Part shown: piece by piece, positions 14,845 to 26,654 of the stretch | Layout of the letters: each line of letters starts with the position of its first letter | Position numbering within the stretch: the first letter of the stretch is position 1 | Assembly (NCBI GenBank): GCA_963693315.1 | Contig: OY856186.1 | Location: forward strand, 71,666,128-71,730,127 | From: Diogma glabrata | Taxonomy: Eukaryota > Arthropoda > Insecta > Diptera > Cylindrotomidae | Length of the DNA stretch: 64,000 nt | Direction: 5' to 3' | Made by a program: the position numbers and the translations under genes | The notes under the pieces: model-generated | The model's input: the letters and a program-made list of their open reading frames with translations, nothing else | What the model was told of the DNA's origin: nothing | Database searches by the model: none

Positions 14845-15881
14845 TAGAGTGACCATTCGTACTGATTTTATCAGTACAGTACTGATTTTCTAGCTTCTGT
14901 ACTGATAGACATATGCGGTACTGATTTTTACTGATTTTTAAAATTATGTACTGAAAGTACTGATTTTTAAGAAAATTGTTGAATTTTACTTTAAGCTTCA
15001 ATTTAGATAAGGAAATAAAACAATACGTGTCATCGTTTGGTATAAACTTGTAGTAAAAATTATTTGAAAAATAGTACATTTTGCTACAAGAGATGAAAAC
15101 GCTGCTTTTTCGCGAGTGAAAATTTATTCACGAGACGTGTTAGCGTCGAGTGGGGCAATTTCACGAACGTAAAATGTTTCTCGCGTAGGAAATACATACA
15201 ATTTTTTCTATGATAACAATTGAAAAGTCTATTTTCATCACGCTTAATGACCTGTGAAAATGGGTTCTTTTACAACTATGTAGTGTAAAAAGAATAACAA
15301 ATTGCAGTTGCTATGGTTTCTCATATAATTTTACAAAGTTTTTTAAACAACGCAACCATCAAAAAATAGAATATGAATTTTTAATGTTATGTTGTCAATT
15401 TTTAATTTTATAATTTATAGTAAATATCGATTAAAAATATACTATCATAGAAAAAATTGCATTTCCTACGCGAGATAAAAACGTTTTTCGTTCGTAAACA
15501 ACTGTTTACTCACAAAAAACAATGTTTTCATCTCTTGTAGGAAAATATGCTATTTCAAGCAGGCTTAAGAAAATAGACATTTCATTTGCTATCATAGAAA
15601 AAATACTTTTATTTTTAAAAGGTGGAGTTACCCACGGAAAAAAGATCAAAATTCTAACCGTGTTTCCCAAGCAATCGTGGCGGAAAGTTGTATTTCACAA
15701 AATTCTGATGTTGGTCTCAACAAAATTTCCTTAAAACTAATTAAAAAAATTAAAACAGATTTGTCTACTTCGTTCACACATTACCTTTCGGCTTAGAAGA
15801 GTCATAGGTGACTAAGGATGCTACATATTTTAACTCTTAAAATTTTGTACTGATTTTACTTAGAAAAAAATGGTCACCCTA
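14845..15881. mobile_element. Non-autonomous hAT inserted in the Penelope GIY-YIG domain
   Basis: The ends TAGAGTGACCATT and AATGGTCACCCTA form the inverted repeat. The 8-bp target duplication GGCATTAC is perfect (14837-14844 and 15882-15889). GTACTGATTTT motifs repeat near both ends. It contains no transposase, but does contain a further inverted-repeat segment. Confidence 0.92.
15084..15540. mobile_element. Inverted-repeat MITE nested in the hAT
   Basis: CTACAAGAGATGAAAAC (15084-15100) is complementary to GTTTTCATCTCTTGTAG (15524-15540). A second internal pair, CTCGCGTAGGAAAT near 15,180 and ATTTCCTACGCGAG near 15,460, supports a long imperfect hairpin. No clear target duplication was found. 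Confidence 0.75.
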
Positions 15882-16160
15882 GGCATTACATAAATCGGAT
15901 CATAAAAATAAAGAAATAAGAACAGATAGAACAGCAGCTGTTCAACACACACTAAACACGGGTCATCATTTTGATTTTGAAAATACGTAAATTCTTGAAA
16001 TTGAAAACAACTACCAGAAAAGGAAAACAAAGGAAATTCTATATATAGACAAGTTTAAAAAAACAACAATAAATTTCAAAACAGATACCGAAAACTTGCA
16101 ACAAACGTATACCCAACTACTACGAAACAACAAAGAAACAAACCATTTAAAACAATAGTA

Positions 16161-16847
16161 CATAAAACTAGGAAATAAAACTCTCACCACCCAGTACAGC
16201 AAAAAACAATAAAACTTCCTACAGGAATCGAAATATAATTTTGGTTTTTTGGTTTTCTCTTTCTATCTTTTTAATAAAATCTTCGTTTGTTGAGTTATCG
16301 ACCCTGTCAGAAAAACAAAATTTAAAAACAACATCTGACGAGGAGAATATTTTACTAGTTAGCGACGAGCCTACTTTTAAAATAAATAATTGGTATGTCT
16401 AAAAAACTAGTTTAATATGTTACTAGTAAGAATAAAAAATATATTTACACATTACCATAAAAATAATATCAAAAATGATAAAAGTATATATAAAAAAGTT
16501 ATCTCACTTAAACAGTAAAATTAATGTAATTAGTCTAAATTCAGTAGTGTAAAATTATTAAGTCTTTATGTTAAGTAAAATTCCCCTTTGTTTTTAAATT
16601 ATATAAAAAAATTCTTATTTTATTTATTTTTTACAGTAAATTTAATTTTAATTTGTAAAAATAGCCTCTTCAAAAATAAGTTTGTATAATAATTTTTTAA
16701 AAACATTTTCTCTGCTATCCTTTAGTCGATTTCTTTGTGTTACCATTAAAAACCAGAATTATGATTTTTTGCAGAACAACATTTTAAAATATTTAGTTTA
16801 AAATTGTTAGCAATATATTTTTTTTATTTTATTTTAACTTTAAAGGA
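16161..16847. other. 3' non-coding tail of Penelope element A
   Basis: AT-rich sequence without a coding frame between the endonuclease stop and the hammerhead-like fold. It is assigned to the element by position. Confidence 0.5.
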
Positions 16848-16882
16848 CTTGAGAATGGAGCCATAAAAGCTCCGAAACGTCG
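16848..16882 (+). ncRNA. Hammerhead-like fold in Penelope tail A
   Basis: CTTGAGAATGGAGC, a CATAAAA loop, then GCTCCGAAACGTC. The helix GGAGC/GCTCC is followed by GAAAC, which corresponds to helix II and the conserved GAAA of minimal type I hammerhead ribozymes known from Penelope elements. The first core box reads CTTGAGA where active ribozymes have CTGATGA, so this copy is probably inactive. Confidence 0.5.
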
Positions 16883-17052
16883 TCATTTCATCAAAAAAAA
16901 GCAATTTTTTGAAGATAATAAAATGAATTATATATAATAGAGCACCAAAAAAATCTTTTACTAAGAATGACCCGATGTTCCAAAATAAATTTGTTTCCGA
17001 AGGAATTTTTATTTGAACTGATAATTCAAATAACTTTCAAAAGTAATACAAA

Positions 17053-18936
<1,884 letters not shown>

Positions 18937-19162
18937 TTTCTAACTCAGAAGGAAGGAATTTGATGTAAAATAAACCTTGCGATTTGTGCCTATGAAATCT
19001 AATTACTATCCCTCAATCACTTAAACATTGAATGTAATATATATGTATATACTATTTACACTAGGGTTTCTCATTTCTCGGCAATTATTGAATCCCGGGA
19101 AACGAGAATATTTCGAAGATATACCCGGGATTCCCGTGAAACTCGGGTTTTAATATTTAATA

Positions 19163-19745
19163 GAGCAATTTCACGAAGATTCAACATCGTTTTGACTTGA
19201 CCCCTTTTAATTTTGATTATTTTTTGTTTATAGATAGTCTTTCATAAATAAAAAATACAAGTTTTCTTAGAATTTTTTTTTTTCGACCAGGGGTCTTCAC
19301 AGGGTGCCCCTCAATTTTTTGTTGTTTTGTGATGTGAGTGCATTTTGACGAGCGATTGTAGAAAAACTACTGAATCGATTTTCATAAATGATATGTCGTT
19401 GAATAGGTATTAGAACAAAGTTTTTTTTAAATACACTGTTAATTCTTTGAAATAATTTTTAACGGTGTAACATAAGAAAAAAACGGTGTAATTGAAAAAA
19501 AGATTGCTTAGCCTTTTTTTTAACTAAATTGAAGCTTATTTTATATCTAACCACTTGTGAAAGTTTAGGACACGCGTTATTTTTTGTTTTAAAGAAAAAT
19601 TCGTTGTGCATATGACTGTTGGGAATCAGTTTTTTTGTGGTCTGAAGGAAAATTATAAAAATGGCGTTGTAAACTAAAATATTTTTCTTTTATGTTAAAT
19701 ATCAAATATTTTATTATTAAATGAACTTTTTAAAATATTATAAAA
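19163..19745 (+). repeat. Left long TIR of transposon copy 1
   Basis: Complementary to 22,085-22,694 with scattered mismatches. It includes CAGGGGTCTTCACAGGGTGC, mirrored as GCACCCTGTGAAGACCCCTG. Confidence 0.85.
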
Positions 19746-20115
19746 ATTATATATGTAGTACAATAAATTAAATAAATACAATTGTTAAAAATGATTTACT
19801 TATTTTACAAACAGAAGTTTCTTTTGAATAGGAAAACACTTCTGCAATTATTTTCTTTGTATTAGATGGCATAAAAAAATGAAATGTTTATTTGTCACTT
19901 TTAGTAATCACAAATTACAAATATTTTATTATTGAATAAACTATTTAAAGTATCATACAAATTATATATGTAGGTTAAAGAAAATAAATATAGTTATTAA
20001 AAATTATTTACTTATTTTACATTTAAAAGTTTCTTTTGAGTTGGAAAACATTTTTGCATTTATTGTCTTAGTATCTAATGGTACAAAAGAGTGAAATTTT
20101 TGAGTTCCACTTATA
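19692..20115 (+). repeat. ~220-bp tandem duplication at the 3' end of the gene
   Basis: CAAATATTTTATTATT, ATTATATATGTAG, TTTACTTATTTTACA and AAGTTTCTTTTGA occur in this order twice, from 19,692 and from 19,918. The second copy overlaps the last codons of the gene. Divergence between copies is moderate. Confidence 0.75.
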
Positions 20116-21415
20116 GTAATCCCATTTTTATATCGATTTTGTAATTTTTTTTTGTTAATTGATATTCATTTTTATCGGCGTATCCAAAGTTCATGGTAGA
20201 TTCCCATTTTAAAGCCCATTCGAAAAGTTTTTTTGGTGTATCAATAATATCAATAATATTGCTCCCTATACTATAACGGTGTGCAAAATGCTTCAGTGTA
20301 CTACCAATTCCATCACAAGGTCCCTTTCCATGGCTGATAGCATGAAAATGCCATTCAGCATCAACCTTAAAGTCTTTTTTATGGTGGCATAAGTTAATTA
20401 GGTTATGTTTATTTTTGTATGGAGAAGGTGCACCGTCAGTGTTATAAATTATTTTCGTTATATTAGAATTTATATGCGTTTTGAAGAATTCAATAAGTTT
20501 TGTAATGAAAAGATGAACTGTAGTACTGTTGTGATCGTTTATATCCGAAATGAGTATAAAACTTCGGTGCTGTATATATTCACTTGCGGCACTTTTAAAA
20601 TAAATGACAAATGGATGAATAGTAGCTTGTGAATTATTATAATAATAGCCTTGAACCGCATCCTGAATTATGAAGCCGTAGTTTTCAGAAAAATCCCCTT
20701 GAACGAAGCACTTCCTGCTTCTAATTTTTTTTTCCTCAATGAATGTAGATTGCTGTTTTACTATTAAGTTGTGTGGTATCAAAATTTGTAAACGGTAAAT
20801 AAATTTTTTCATAAATTCTTCTACAGTTTCTATTAAAGTATCCAAATTGCATCGATCAGTGGTATTCCATTGTTGATATTTGACTTGACGGATTCCTTTA
20901 ACGTCAAAATCATTTAGTAATTTTTCTTTCAGTTGTTGAAGTTTTTTTGAACATTCATTGCACTTCAAAGTATGACAATCTTCTGTTAATTCACCACATG
21001 AAACAAAGTCAATTAATGTTTTATAATTCTGGAAAGCAGCATCAGTAATCCAAGACATCTTAGAGTGTTGAATCATTAGTTTCATATTTTGATGTATGGT
21101 ACACACGCACACATTATGAACTCCTTGGGATAATTTTATACATTCTTGTGGTCGAAGGGACGTGAATTTAGTAAATCCTATTTTCACATCAGGAAACTTA
21201 TTTTTAAACTCCACATAAGCTTCATTTAATGTACATAGCAAAAAGCGCTTTTGTGTTTTTATGCGCTCATCTCCTTTTTTAAAAGATATTGCATCTCGTT
21301 TGCCTGACAATAATATACTGATTTCATCACTTTTATAGAACTGCTCCACAACATTTATATCTGTTGTGGATACACCTCTTTTATCCGTCGCAGATGAATG
21401 CTGAATAGTATATTA
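20111..21415 (-). CDS. Putative transposase of unassigned superfamily, N-terminally truncated
   Basis: The uninterrupted frame gives 412 residues from the first ATG. About 22 more in-frame residues (to VSTTDINVVEQF upstream) continue to 21,415, where a hairpin MITE interrupts it. Candidate zinc ligands are C81, C83, H86, C118, C125, H126 and the C130-x2-C133 pair. Candidate catalytic acids lie in QGDFSENYGF (D219), ISDINDHN (D269) and NTDGAPSPYKN (D305), followed by AEWHFHAISHGKG (332-343) and CDGIG. The spacing and acidic motifs suggest an RNase H-fold DDE/D enzyme, an inference. Its location between long TIRs supports a transposase role. Residues 17-72 (GKRDAIS, LLCTLNEAYVEFK, SLRPQEC) match the C-terminal end of the gene at 42,940. 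I cannot name the superfamily. Confidence 0.7.
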
Positions 21416-21540
21416 AGAAACTAGTTTCATAATCGACGATTTTATCGCACGCAATCTGTTTAGAAAACGACCCGCGCAGCGGGGAGTTTTCTAAAGGATA
21501 AGTGCGATAAAACGTCTTATGAAACGAGTTTTTTATACTA
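21406..21540. mobile_element. Hairpin MITE with GC-rich centre, interrupting the transposase gene
   Basis: TAGTATATTAAGAAAC pairs imperfectly with GTTTTTTATACTA, GATTTTATCGCAC with GTGCGATAAAA, and TTTAGAAAAC with GTTTTCTAAA around CCCGCGCAGCGGGG. It lies at the point where the upstream reading frame is lost. Confidence 0.75.
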
Positions 21541-21984
21541 TTTTTTCTATTTTGCATTTTTTGTCTTGAAATTTTAAAAAATGTGTATTTTATTAAAAAA
21601 TAGTCAATTTGAAATTTTGTTATTATTCCTAATTATTTTAATTAATTAAAATATTTAACACTAATTTAGATATTCTTATTAATTTTATTTACATAATTAT
21701 TCGTTTTAATGTTCACTGACGTTTGTATGACCAATGTGACCAACCTTGAAAGACAAAACTTTGCGTATCGTAATGAAGGCCATTTCGATACGCATTTGGG
21801 TATCGAAATGACTTTATTTTAGACGCAAAATAGAAAAAATTATTTTTATGTAGAGTTTTACATTTTTCAACCAAATGACGCGTAGCATTACTGTTTTTTG
21901 TTATTATAACTATATTGTTATATTGTTATTATAATTATAATATTATATTTAAAAATATAATAATTTATATTATTATATTTAAAA
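21541..21984. other. AT-rich, nothing assignable
   Basis: It contains TTTTTCTATTTTGC near 21,543 and the inverted GCAAAATAGAAAAA near 21,824, perhaps another small inverted-repeat insertion. The N-terminal coding part expected here is not visible. Confidence 0.4.
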
Positions 21985-22105
21985 AAAATTCTACGAGAAG
22001 TCGTATTTTTCATATATCAAAGGCTATCTATAAACTAAAAATAAACCAAATTAAAAAGGGTCGAGTCAAAATGTCGCAAAATTTTGCTGAACTTGACTGA
22101 AATTG
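21985..22105 (+). repeat. Second, inner copy of the long-TIR terminus
   Basis: GGCTATCTATAAACTAAAAATAA, read in parts, then GGGTCGAGTCAAAATG and TTTTGCTGAACTTGACTG parallel the outer end (CTATCCATAAACG, GGGGTCAAGTCAAAATT, TTTGCTGAACTTGCG, 22,600-22,694). The right side therefore carries two terminus-like segments in the same orientation. Confidence 0.7.
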
Positions 22106-22694
22106 CTTTTTAAAAAGTTCATTTAATAATAAAATATTTGATATTTAACATAAAAAAAATCTGAATCTAAAAATCGCCATTTTTATAATTTTCCTTCAGA
22201 ACAAAAAAAACTGATTCCCGACAGTTATATGCACAACGAATTTTATCTTTAAAACAAAAACTAACGCAAGTCCCAAACTTTCACAAGTGGTTAGATACAA
22301 AATAAGCTTCAATTTAGTAAAAAAAAAAAAAAAGGCTATGCCATCTTTTTTTCAATTACACCGTTTTTTTCTTATGTTACACCGTTAAAAATTATTTCAA
22401 AAAATTAACAGTGTACATTTTTAAAAACTTTGTTCTAATACCTATTCAACGACATATCATTTATGAAAATCGATTCAGTAGTTTTTCTACAATCGCTCGT
22501 CAAAATGCACTCATATCACAAAATAACAAAAAAATGAGGGGCACCCTGTGAAGACCCCTGGTCGAAAAACAATATTCTAAGAGAACTTGTATTTTTTATT
22601 TATGAAAGACTATCCATAAACGAAAAATAATCAAAATTAAAAGGGGTCAAGTCAAAATTTCCCAAAAATTTGCTGAACTTGCGTTAAATTGCTC
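22085..22694 (-). repeat. Right long TIR of transposon copy 1
   Basis: The inverted partner of 19,163-19,745. It ends with AAATTGCTC followed by AATA. Confidence 0.85.
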
Positions 22695-22804
22695 AATAGT
22701 TAAAAAATTGGTTAATATAAAAAAACAATTAAAATGTTCATTTCTTTTTTTTCATCAAACCAAAAAGCTTACTAATAGAGTAAAAATAGTTATTTATTGT
22801 ACAA

Positions 22805-22874
22805 GATGATAAAATTGCACTTTATCTTTGAGAGCGATTTCGAGGTATCGAGAAGATAATGAAATTTTATCATC
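22805..22874. mobile_element. Small hairpin, possible MITE
   Basis: GATGATAAAATT and the TTATCTT block pair with AAGATAA and AATTTTATCATC around a TTTCGAGGTATCGAG centre. Possibly only the core of a larger relic. Confidence 0.5.
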
Positions 22875-23220
22875 GTGTGGAATACAACATTTTTTCTATA
22901 GCAATTGTTAAAGACGACCATAAAATGAAGAAAAATCAATGATAAAATAAGGAGGGGCTGAAATCTCACAGCTCTGAGATATCAAGACTTCGGTCTGGGT
23001 TAAGGTTTTTGATATAGTTTTCGGCAAAAAACTTTTATGAGGACATGGTTTTTAGTTTTGGGCAGCGATGTATATCAAACATAACTCTTTGTTAAAGTAC
23101 AAGTATTTTTTTTAATCTCTGTTTAGAAATTTATTACAAAACTAACACGAAACATCAATACGATGCCGGAAAATTATAAAAGATCATAAATTAACATAAT
23201 TTAGTGAAAAGATAATACAA
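22875..23220. other. Intergenic, nothing assignable
   Basis: It contains ACTTCGGTCTGG near 22,988, the inverse of AGACCGAAGT near 25,086. The two may be remnants of one element's ends enclosing the satellites between them. Confidence 0.35.
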
Positions 23221-23221
23221 T

Positions 23222-24110
23222 CAGCAAACTACTCAAAAACCTCTCCATTTAGCGTTTCGAGAAAATATTACAAAATCACAAATTCATATTTCTTTTAAAA
23301 TTCCAAAAATATTGTAAAAATTAAATAAAATCAAACTTTTTTCAAAATTCTAAAAATATTCCAAAAATTACTACAAAATCAAAGATTAAACTTTTTCAAA
23401 AATTCTGAAAATATTCTGAAAATAAAAATTCTGAAAAAATATTCCAAAATTAGAATAAAATCAAATATTTAAACTTTTTCTAAATTCTAATAATATTCCA
23501 AAAATTCTTAAAAATTCAAAAATTCAAACTTTTTCCAAAACTCTAAAAATATTACAAAAATTATAACAATATCAAAAATTCAAACTTTTTCCAAAATTAT
23601 AAAAATTAAAATAAAATCAAAAATTTAAAATTTTTCAAAATTCTAAAAATATTCCAAAAATTCTTACAAAATCAAAAGTTGAAACTTTTTCAAAATTCCA
23701 AAAATATTCAAAAACTATAACAAATTCAAAAATGTCCATGTCCAATTTCATTTTTAATTATACATATTTTCAGCAAACTATTCAAAAACCTTCAATTTAG
23801 CGATTCGAGAAAATATTACAAAATCACAAATTCATATTTCTTTCAAAATTCCAAAAATATTGTAAAAATTATAATAAAATCAAACTTTTTTCAACATTCT
23901 AAAAATATTCCAAAAATTATTACAAAATCAAAAATTGAAACTTTTTTCAAAATTCCAAAAATATTCCAAAAATTCTTACAAAATCAAAAATTAAAACTTT
24001 TTCCAAAATTCTAAAAATATTGCAAAAATTATTACAAAATCAAAAATACAACCTTTTTTCAAAATTCCAAAAAAAATTTAAAAACTATAACATATTAAAA
24101 AATTTCCATG
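23222..24110 (+). repeat. AT-rich ~60-bp minisatellite with a higher-order repeat
   Basis: Units of the type TTCAAAATTCTAAAAATATT, then CCAAAAATTATTACAAAATC and AAAAATTGAAAC repeat about a dozen times with divergence. The longer block CAGCAAACTA...ATTTAGCG.TTCGAGAAAATA appears near 23,222 and 23,773, giving a ~550-bp higher-order period. Confidence 0.85.
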
Positions 24111-24189
24111 TCCAAATTCATTTTCAACTACATTTACGTCATAAAAACAGCTACATTTTTTTCCCCAAAAAATTGGCTAAAAAAATCAA

Positions 24190-24680
24190 TGAAATCATTT
24201 TTTGACACGCTTGACATTATTTTTTTGACAAACTTATAATGCCATAATTCTCTATAATAATAATATATTTTCATTTTATACAAATTATTAAATTAATTTT
24301 TTTCCAAAAACTTGGGTAAAAAAATAAATAAAAATCTTTCTTTTGACACACTTGACAACATTTTTTTGACAAACTTATAATACCATAGTTCTCAATAATA
24401 ATAATAAAATTTCATTTCAAACAAAATTTTAATTTAATTTTTTCCAAAAAATTGGGTAAAAAAATAAATAAAAATCTTTTTTTGACACACTTGACAACAT
24501 TTTTTTGACAAACTTATAATGCCATAGTTCGCAATAATAAAATAAAATTTCATTTCGAACAAAATTTTAATTTAATTTTTTTCCAAAAAATTGGGTAAAA
24601 AAATAAATAAAAATCTTTCTTTTGACACACTTGACAACATTTTTTTGACAAACTTATAATGCAGTAATCTAGATTTTGGT
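24190..24680 (+). repeat. ~135-bp tandem repeats
   Basis: Four units share TTTGACACACTTGACAACAT, TTTTTTTGACAAACTTATAA, then AATAATAATAAAATTTCATTT and TTGGGTAAAAAAATAAAT (read in parts). Unit starts lie near 24,203, 24,337, 24,483 and 24,621. Isolated TTTGACACACTTG motifs trail on to about 24,820. Confidence 0.85.
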
Positions 24681-25254
24681 CTCACATACCAATCCCGACC
24701 ATCAAGATTTCTCCAAATTTAATGTTTCTACTCGTAATCACTTAAAATGATCGATTTTTAAGCAAAAAATATGCAAATTTCCATGTTTTGACACACTTGA
24801 CGATTTTTTTGACACACTTCCGGTACAGTTATCGAACACATCGTCCTTTCGGCTCTTCCCATTGAGTAAACCTATTTTTAGAAAAAAAAATTTTGAAATC
24901 CGTTCAGCGGTTTTCTAGATTTCGTCGGTTGTGACGGCCGGACGGCCGGACGGCCGACAGACAGACACACATTTTTTTTTTTTTGCTTTTTTAGAATCAG
25001 TATGTCCTAAAACGTCGAGAAATGCCAAAAAAAGTGGGGGTAAGAATTTCACTTTGAGCTCATGAATGTAATACTTAGGTCTTTCAGACCGAAGTAATTT
25101 AATTTAAAAGTGTCAGGAAAAAACAGTTTCGCGAAAAAATGAGAATGGGTGGCTTTGATAACTTTTTGAGTTTTATAAACAAACAAACAAATCAATTTTT
25201 TTTGTTTTTTGCAAAAACTGAATTTGAAAATTATCTAGTTTGGATTTGTGAATA
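24681..25254. other. Intergenic with GGACGGCC tandem motif
   Basis: GGCCGGACGGCCGGACGG at 24,934-24,956 is followed by CAGACAGACACACA and a T-run, a low-complexity signature common in arthropod repeats. No coding frame was recognised. Confidence 0.45.
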
Positions 25255-25404
25255 TGTGCGATATTAAAGAAGAAACTGCCTTCTTATGTGGAAGAGGAGG
25301 CTTCAGAGGCAATTCGTATATTGCCTGAAATTTTGAATTGCTTGAAAAATTACGGATGGTACATAAAAGAGAATATCTATGCGTTCAAAAATGGAAAAAC
25401 TTGA
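25255..25404 (+). other. Unassigned open frame with coding-like composition
   Basis: A frame with no ATG reads LKKKLPSYVEEEASEAIRIL, then PEILNCLKNYGWYIKENIYA, and stops at TGA near 25,402. The residue mix looks protein-like compared with neighbouring frames. I do not recognise it. It could be an exon or a transposon relic. Confidence 0.3.
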
Positions 25405-25748
25405 AGAATATTAACAGCAAAATACTTATATCAAAATACTTTATCTACCCTTGCTGTTAAAGTACTACTTTATCTACCCTTGATGTTAAAGTGTTACTTT
25501 TCCCTCTAATTTTAGTTGATAATAGCACGTTTTAACAGTTGCTATAGAAAAAAAGTTATTTATCCGAAGATTTCTTAAAATTATATTTCTGATTCAAACG
25601 AGCGCACTGAAACAGAATTGTCGTTGTCTTGGTGACAAAAAGGTCAGTAATCGAAAATACTCTCACGTTCTACTGAGATTGGTTTAATGCAAAGGAAATT
25701 CTTCAAACTTTTTGGTAATTGTCCGTTGCATTTAAATAATAGTAGATT

Positions 25749-25866
25749 CTTGTATGAGCTTAGAATGAATGTAATTCTTCACGAGGATGAAGTTTCCCGA
25801 AACGAGCGTAGCGAGTGAAGGGAATCATCCGAGTGAAGAATTGCCATCATCCTAAGCGAATACAAG
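25749..25866. mobile_element. Hairpin MITE with GAGCGTAGCGAG centre
   Basis: CTTGTATGAGCTTAGAATGA pairs with the complement of TCATCCTAAGCGAATACAAG, and CACGAGGATGAAGTTTCCCG with GGGAATCATCCGAGTGAAG, around GAGCGTAGCGAG. A diverged copy is present at 36,890-37,020 in the opposite orientation. Confidence 0.75.
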
Positions 25867-25874
25867 ATGCTATT

Positions 25875-26126
25875 TTATCCACGACTGTAAACTATTTCGT
25901 TTATTTTCCAGTTTTCACGCAAAAATTTGTATCGCCATATTGAAATAAATACATCAAAGATAGCGAAAAACAAAACAAGTTTGTTGTTTAATTTGTTAGG
26001 GGAATATTTAATACACTATAGAACTGTTAAAGAATTGTAATCAAATTCACTAGTTGTGGAATGAATACAATTACAATGGAAGACATACGCATGGAAAGCA
26101 TATATTCTTTCGTAGTTGTGGATAAA
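25875..26126 (-). repeat. Segment shared with 36.2-36.9 kb
   Basis: ATTTTATCCACGACTG at the left and GTTGTGGATAAAAT at the right look like inverted ends. The interior (ATGCGTATGTCTTCCATTG, ACTAGTGAATTTGATTA) recurs inverted at 36,203-36,480. Here it lacks the 351-bp insertion found there, so it provides the empty site. Confidence 0.75.
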
Positions 26127-26296
26127 ATAAATTCTGTTAATAAAGTTTTACATTCTGTGCCTACGGTATTTTGTTTTTTGGTGCTTATATTTATAGCACT
26201 TACAAGCTTTCGTTTTAAAACATTAACTGGCATTTCTGATTCTATATTGCTTTCCGTATCGAAAATTAATACGCTATCTTTATTTTCAAGCAAAGC
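26127..26296 (-). pseudogene. hAT transposase fragment, part beyond the gypsy insertion
   Basis: The minus-strand peptide LLENKDSVLIFDTESNIESE and VNVLKRKLVSAINI continues the reading from the fragment at 31,891-33,010 once the gypsy element and its 4-bp duplication are set aside. It ends at the 25,875-26,126 repeat. I infer it belongs to the 14-kb hAT's own transposase. The local motifs alone are not diagnostic. Confidence 0.5.
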
Positions 26297-26626
26297 TATT
26301 GGCCCCGTTGGATTCAGAACACTTATAAGTTATTACAACTTATCACTTATTATTTGTGGCACGGCAATTAACATTTCAAACACTATAAATAATTTTATTA
26401 GCAAATATATTTGTTTGCAATTTATGGAATACAATAGTTAATATGCTCATTTATCGAGAGCTAAAGAATTAATGATTATAATTATTTGTATTACAAATTT
26501 ATAGATTATTCTATGATAGCAATAAAAGTTGGTAAACTGGTTTCAATGTTAAAATTATATTAAGGTTCATTCCTTGTTTTTGTGTTTATTTAATTTAAAG
26601 TTTGCAAAGCAAATATGTATCCCACA
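26297..26626 (-). repeat. 3' LTR
   Basis: In element orientation it runs TGTGGGATAC to GGGGCCAATA. By eye it has no difference from 31,561-31,890. Confidence 0.93.
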
Positions 26627-26640
26627 TCACTCCCCCTGCA
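26627..26640 (-). promoter_or_regulatory. Polypurine tract
   Basis: In element orientation GCAGGGGGAGTGA lies directly before TGTGGGATAC, the position where plus-strand DNA synthesis is primed. Confidence 0.8.
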
Positions 26641-26654
26641 GTAATTAATTTGTG

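Larger units (their letters stand above)
14450..16160 (+). pseudogene. Penelope-like RT C-terminus and GIY-YIG endonuclease, interrupted
   Basis: The first segment (14,450-14,844) reads IKKIYRILNKNGYPN (end of the RT region), then SLCTTMKDK and SNLIYKIKC followed by EYIGMTSQKLKNR, the YIG half of a GIY-YIG endonuclease with its Cys-rich entry. A hAT insertion sits at residue NRLA. The frame resumes at 15,890 with HKSDHKNKEIRTD and [14 protein letters not shown], the conserved His/Glu side of the domain, then continues with one stop (TAA after FENT) to EILYIDKFKKTTINF and a stop near 16,160. In Penelope elements this nuclease nicks the target for insertion. The insertion and the stop make this copy inactive. 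Confidence 0.85.
14279..16930 (+). mobile_element. Penelope-like retroelement A with inverted tail fragment
   Basis: 14,279-14,410 is an inverted copy of 15,890-16,025 (for example GATGACCCGTGTTTAG against CTAAACACGGGTCATC). It is followed by the direct element: RT C-terminal region, GIY-YIG domain split by a hAT insertion, stop near 16,160, then a non-coding tail with a hammerhead-like fold at 16,848. Partial inverted tail copies at the 5' side are a known Penelope feature. The reverse transcriptase core is missing, so the copy is 5'-truncated. The 3' limit is approximate. Confidence 0.8.
19163..22694 (-). mobile_element. Long-TIR DNA transposon of unassigned superfamily, copy 1
   Basis: GAGCAATTT at 19,163 and AAATTGCTC ending at 22,694 start inverted repeats that run about 550-600 bp inward: 19,163-19,745 against 22,085-22,694 (for example GACTTGACCCCTTTTAATTT, ACACCGTT, CGACATATCATTTATGAAAA). 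AATA flanks both ends as a possible 4-bp duplication. The interior carries a 400-residue protein gene on the minus strand that recurs, N-terminal part only, in another long-TIR element at 42.3-44.6 kb. Confidence 0.82.

Noticed and set aside
23222..24680. CRISPR-like array
   Set aside because: Units are degenerate, AT-rich and contiguous without unique spacers, and the context is eukaryotic.
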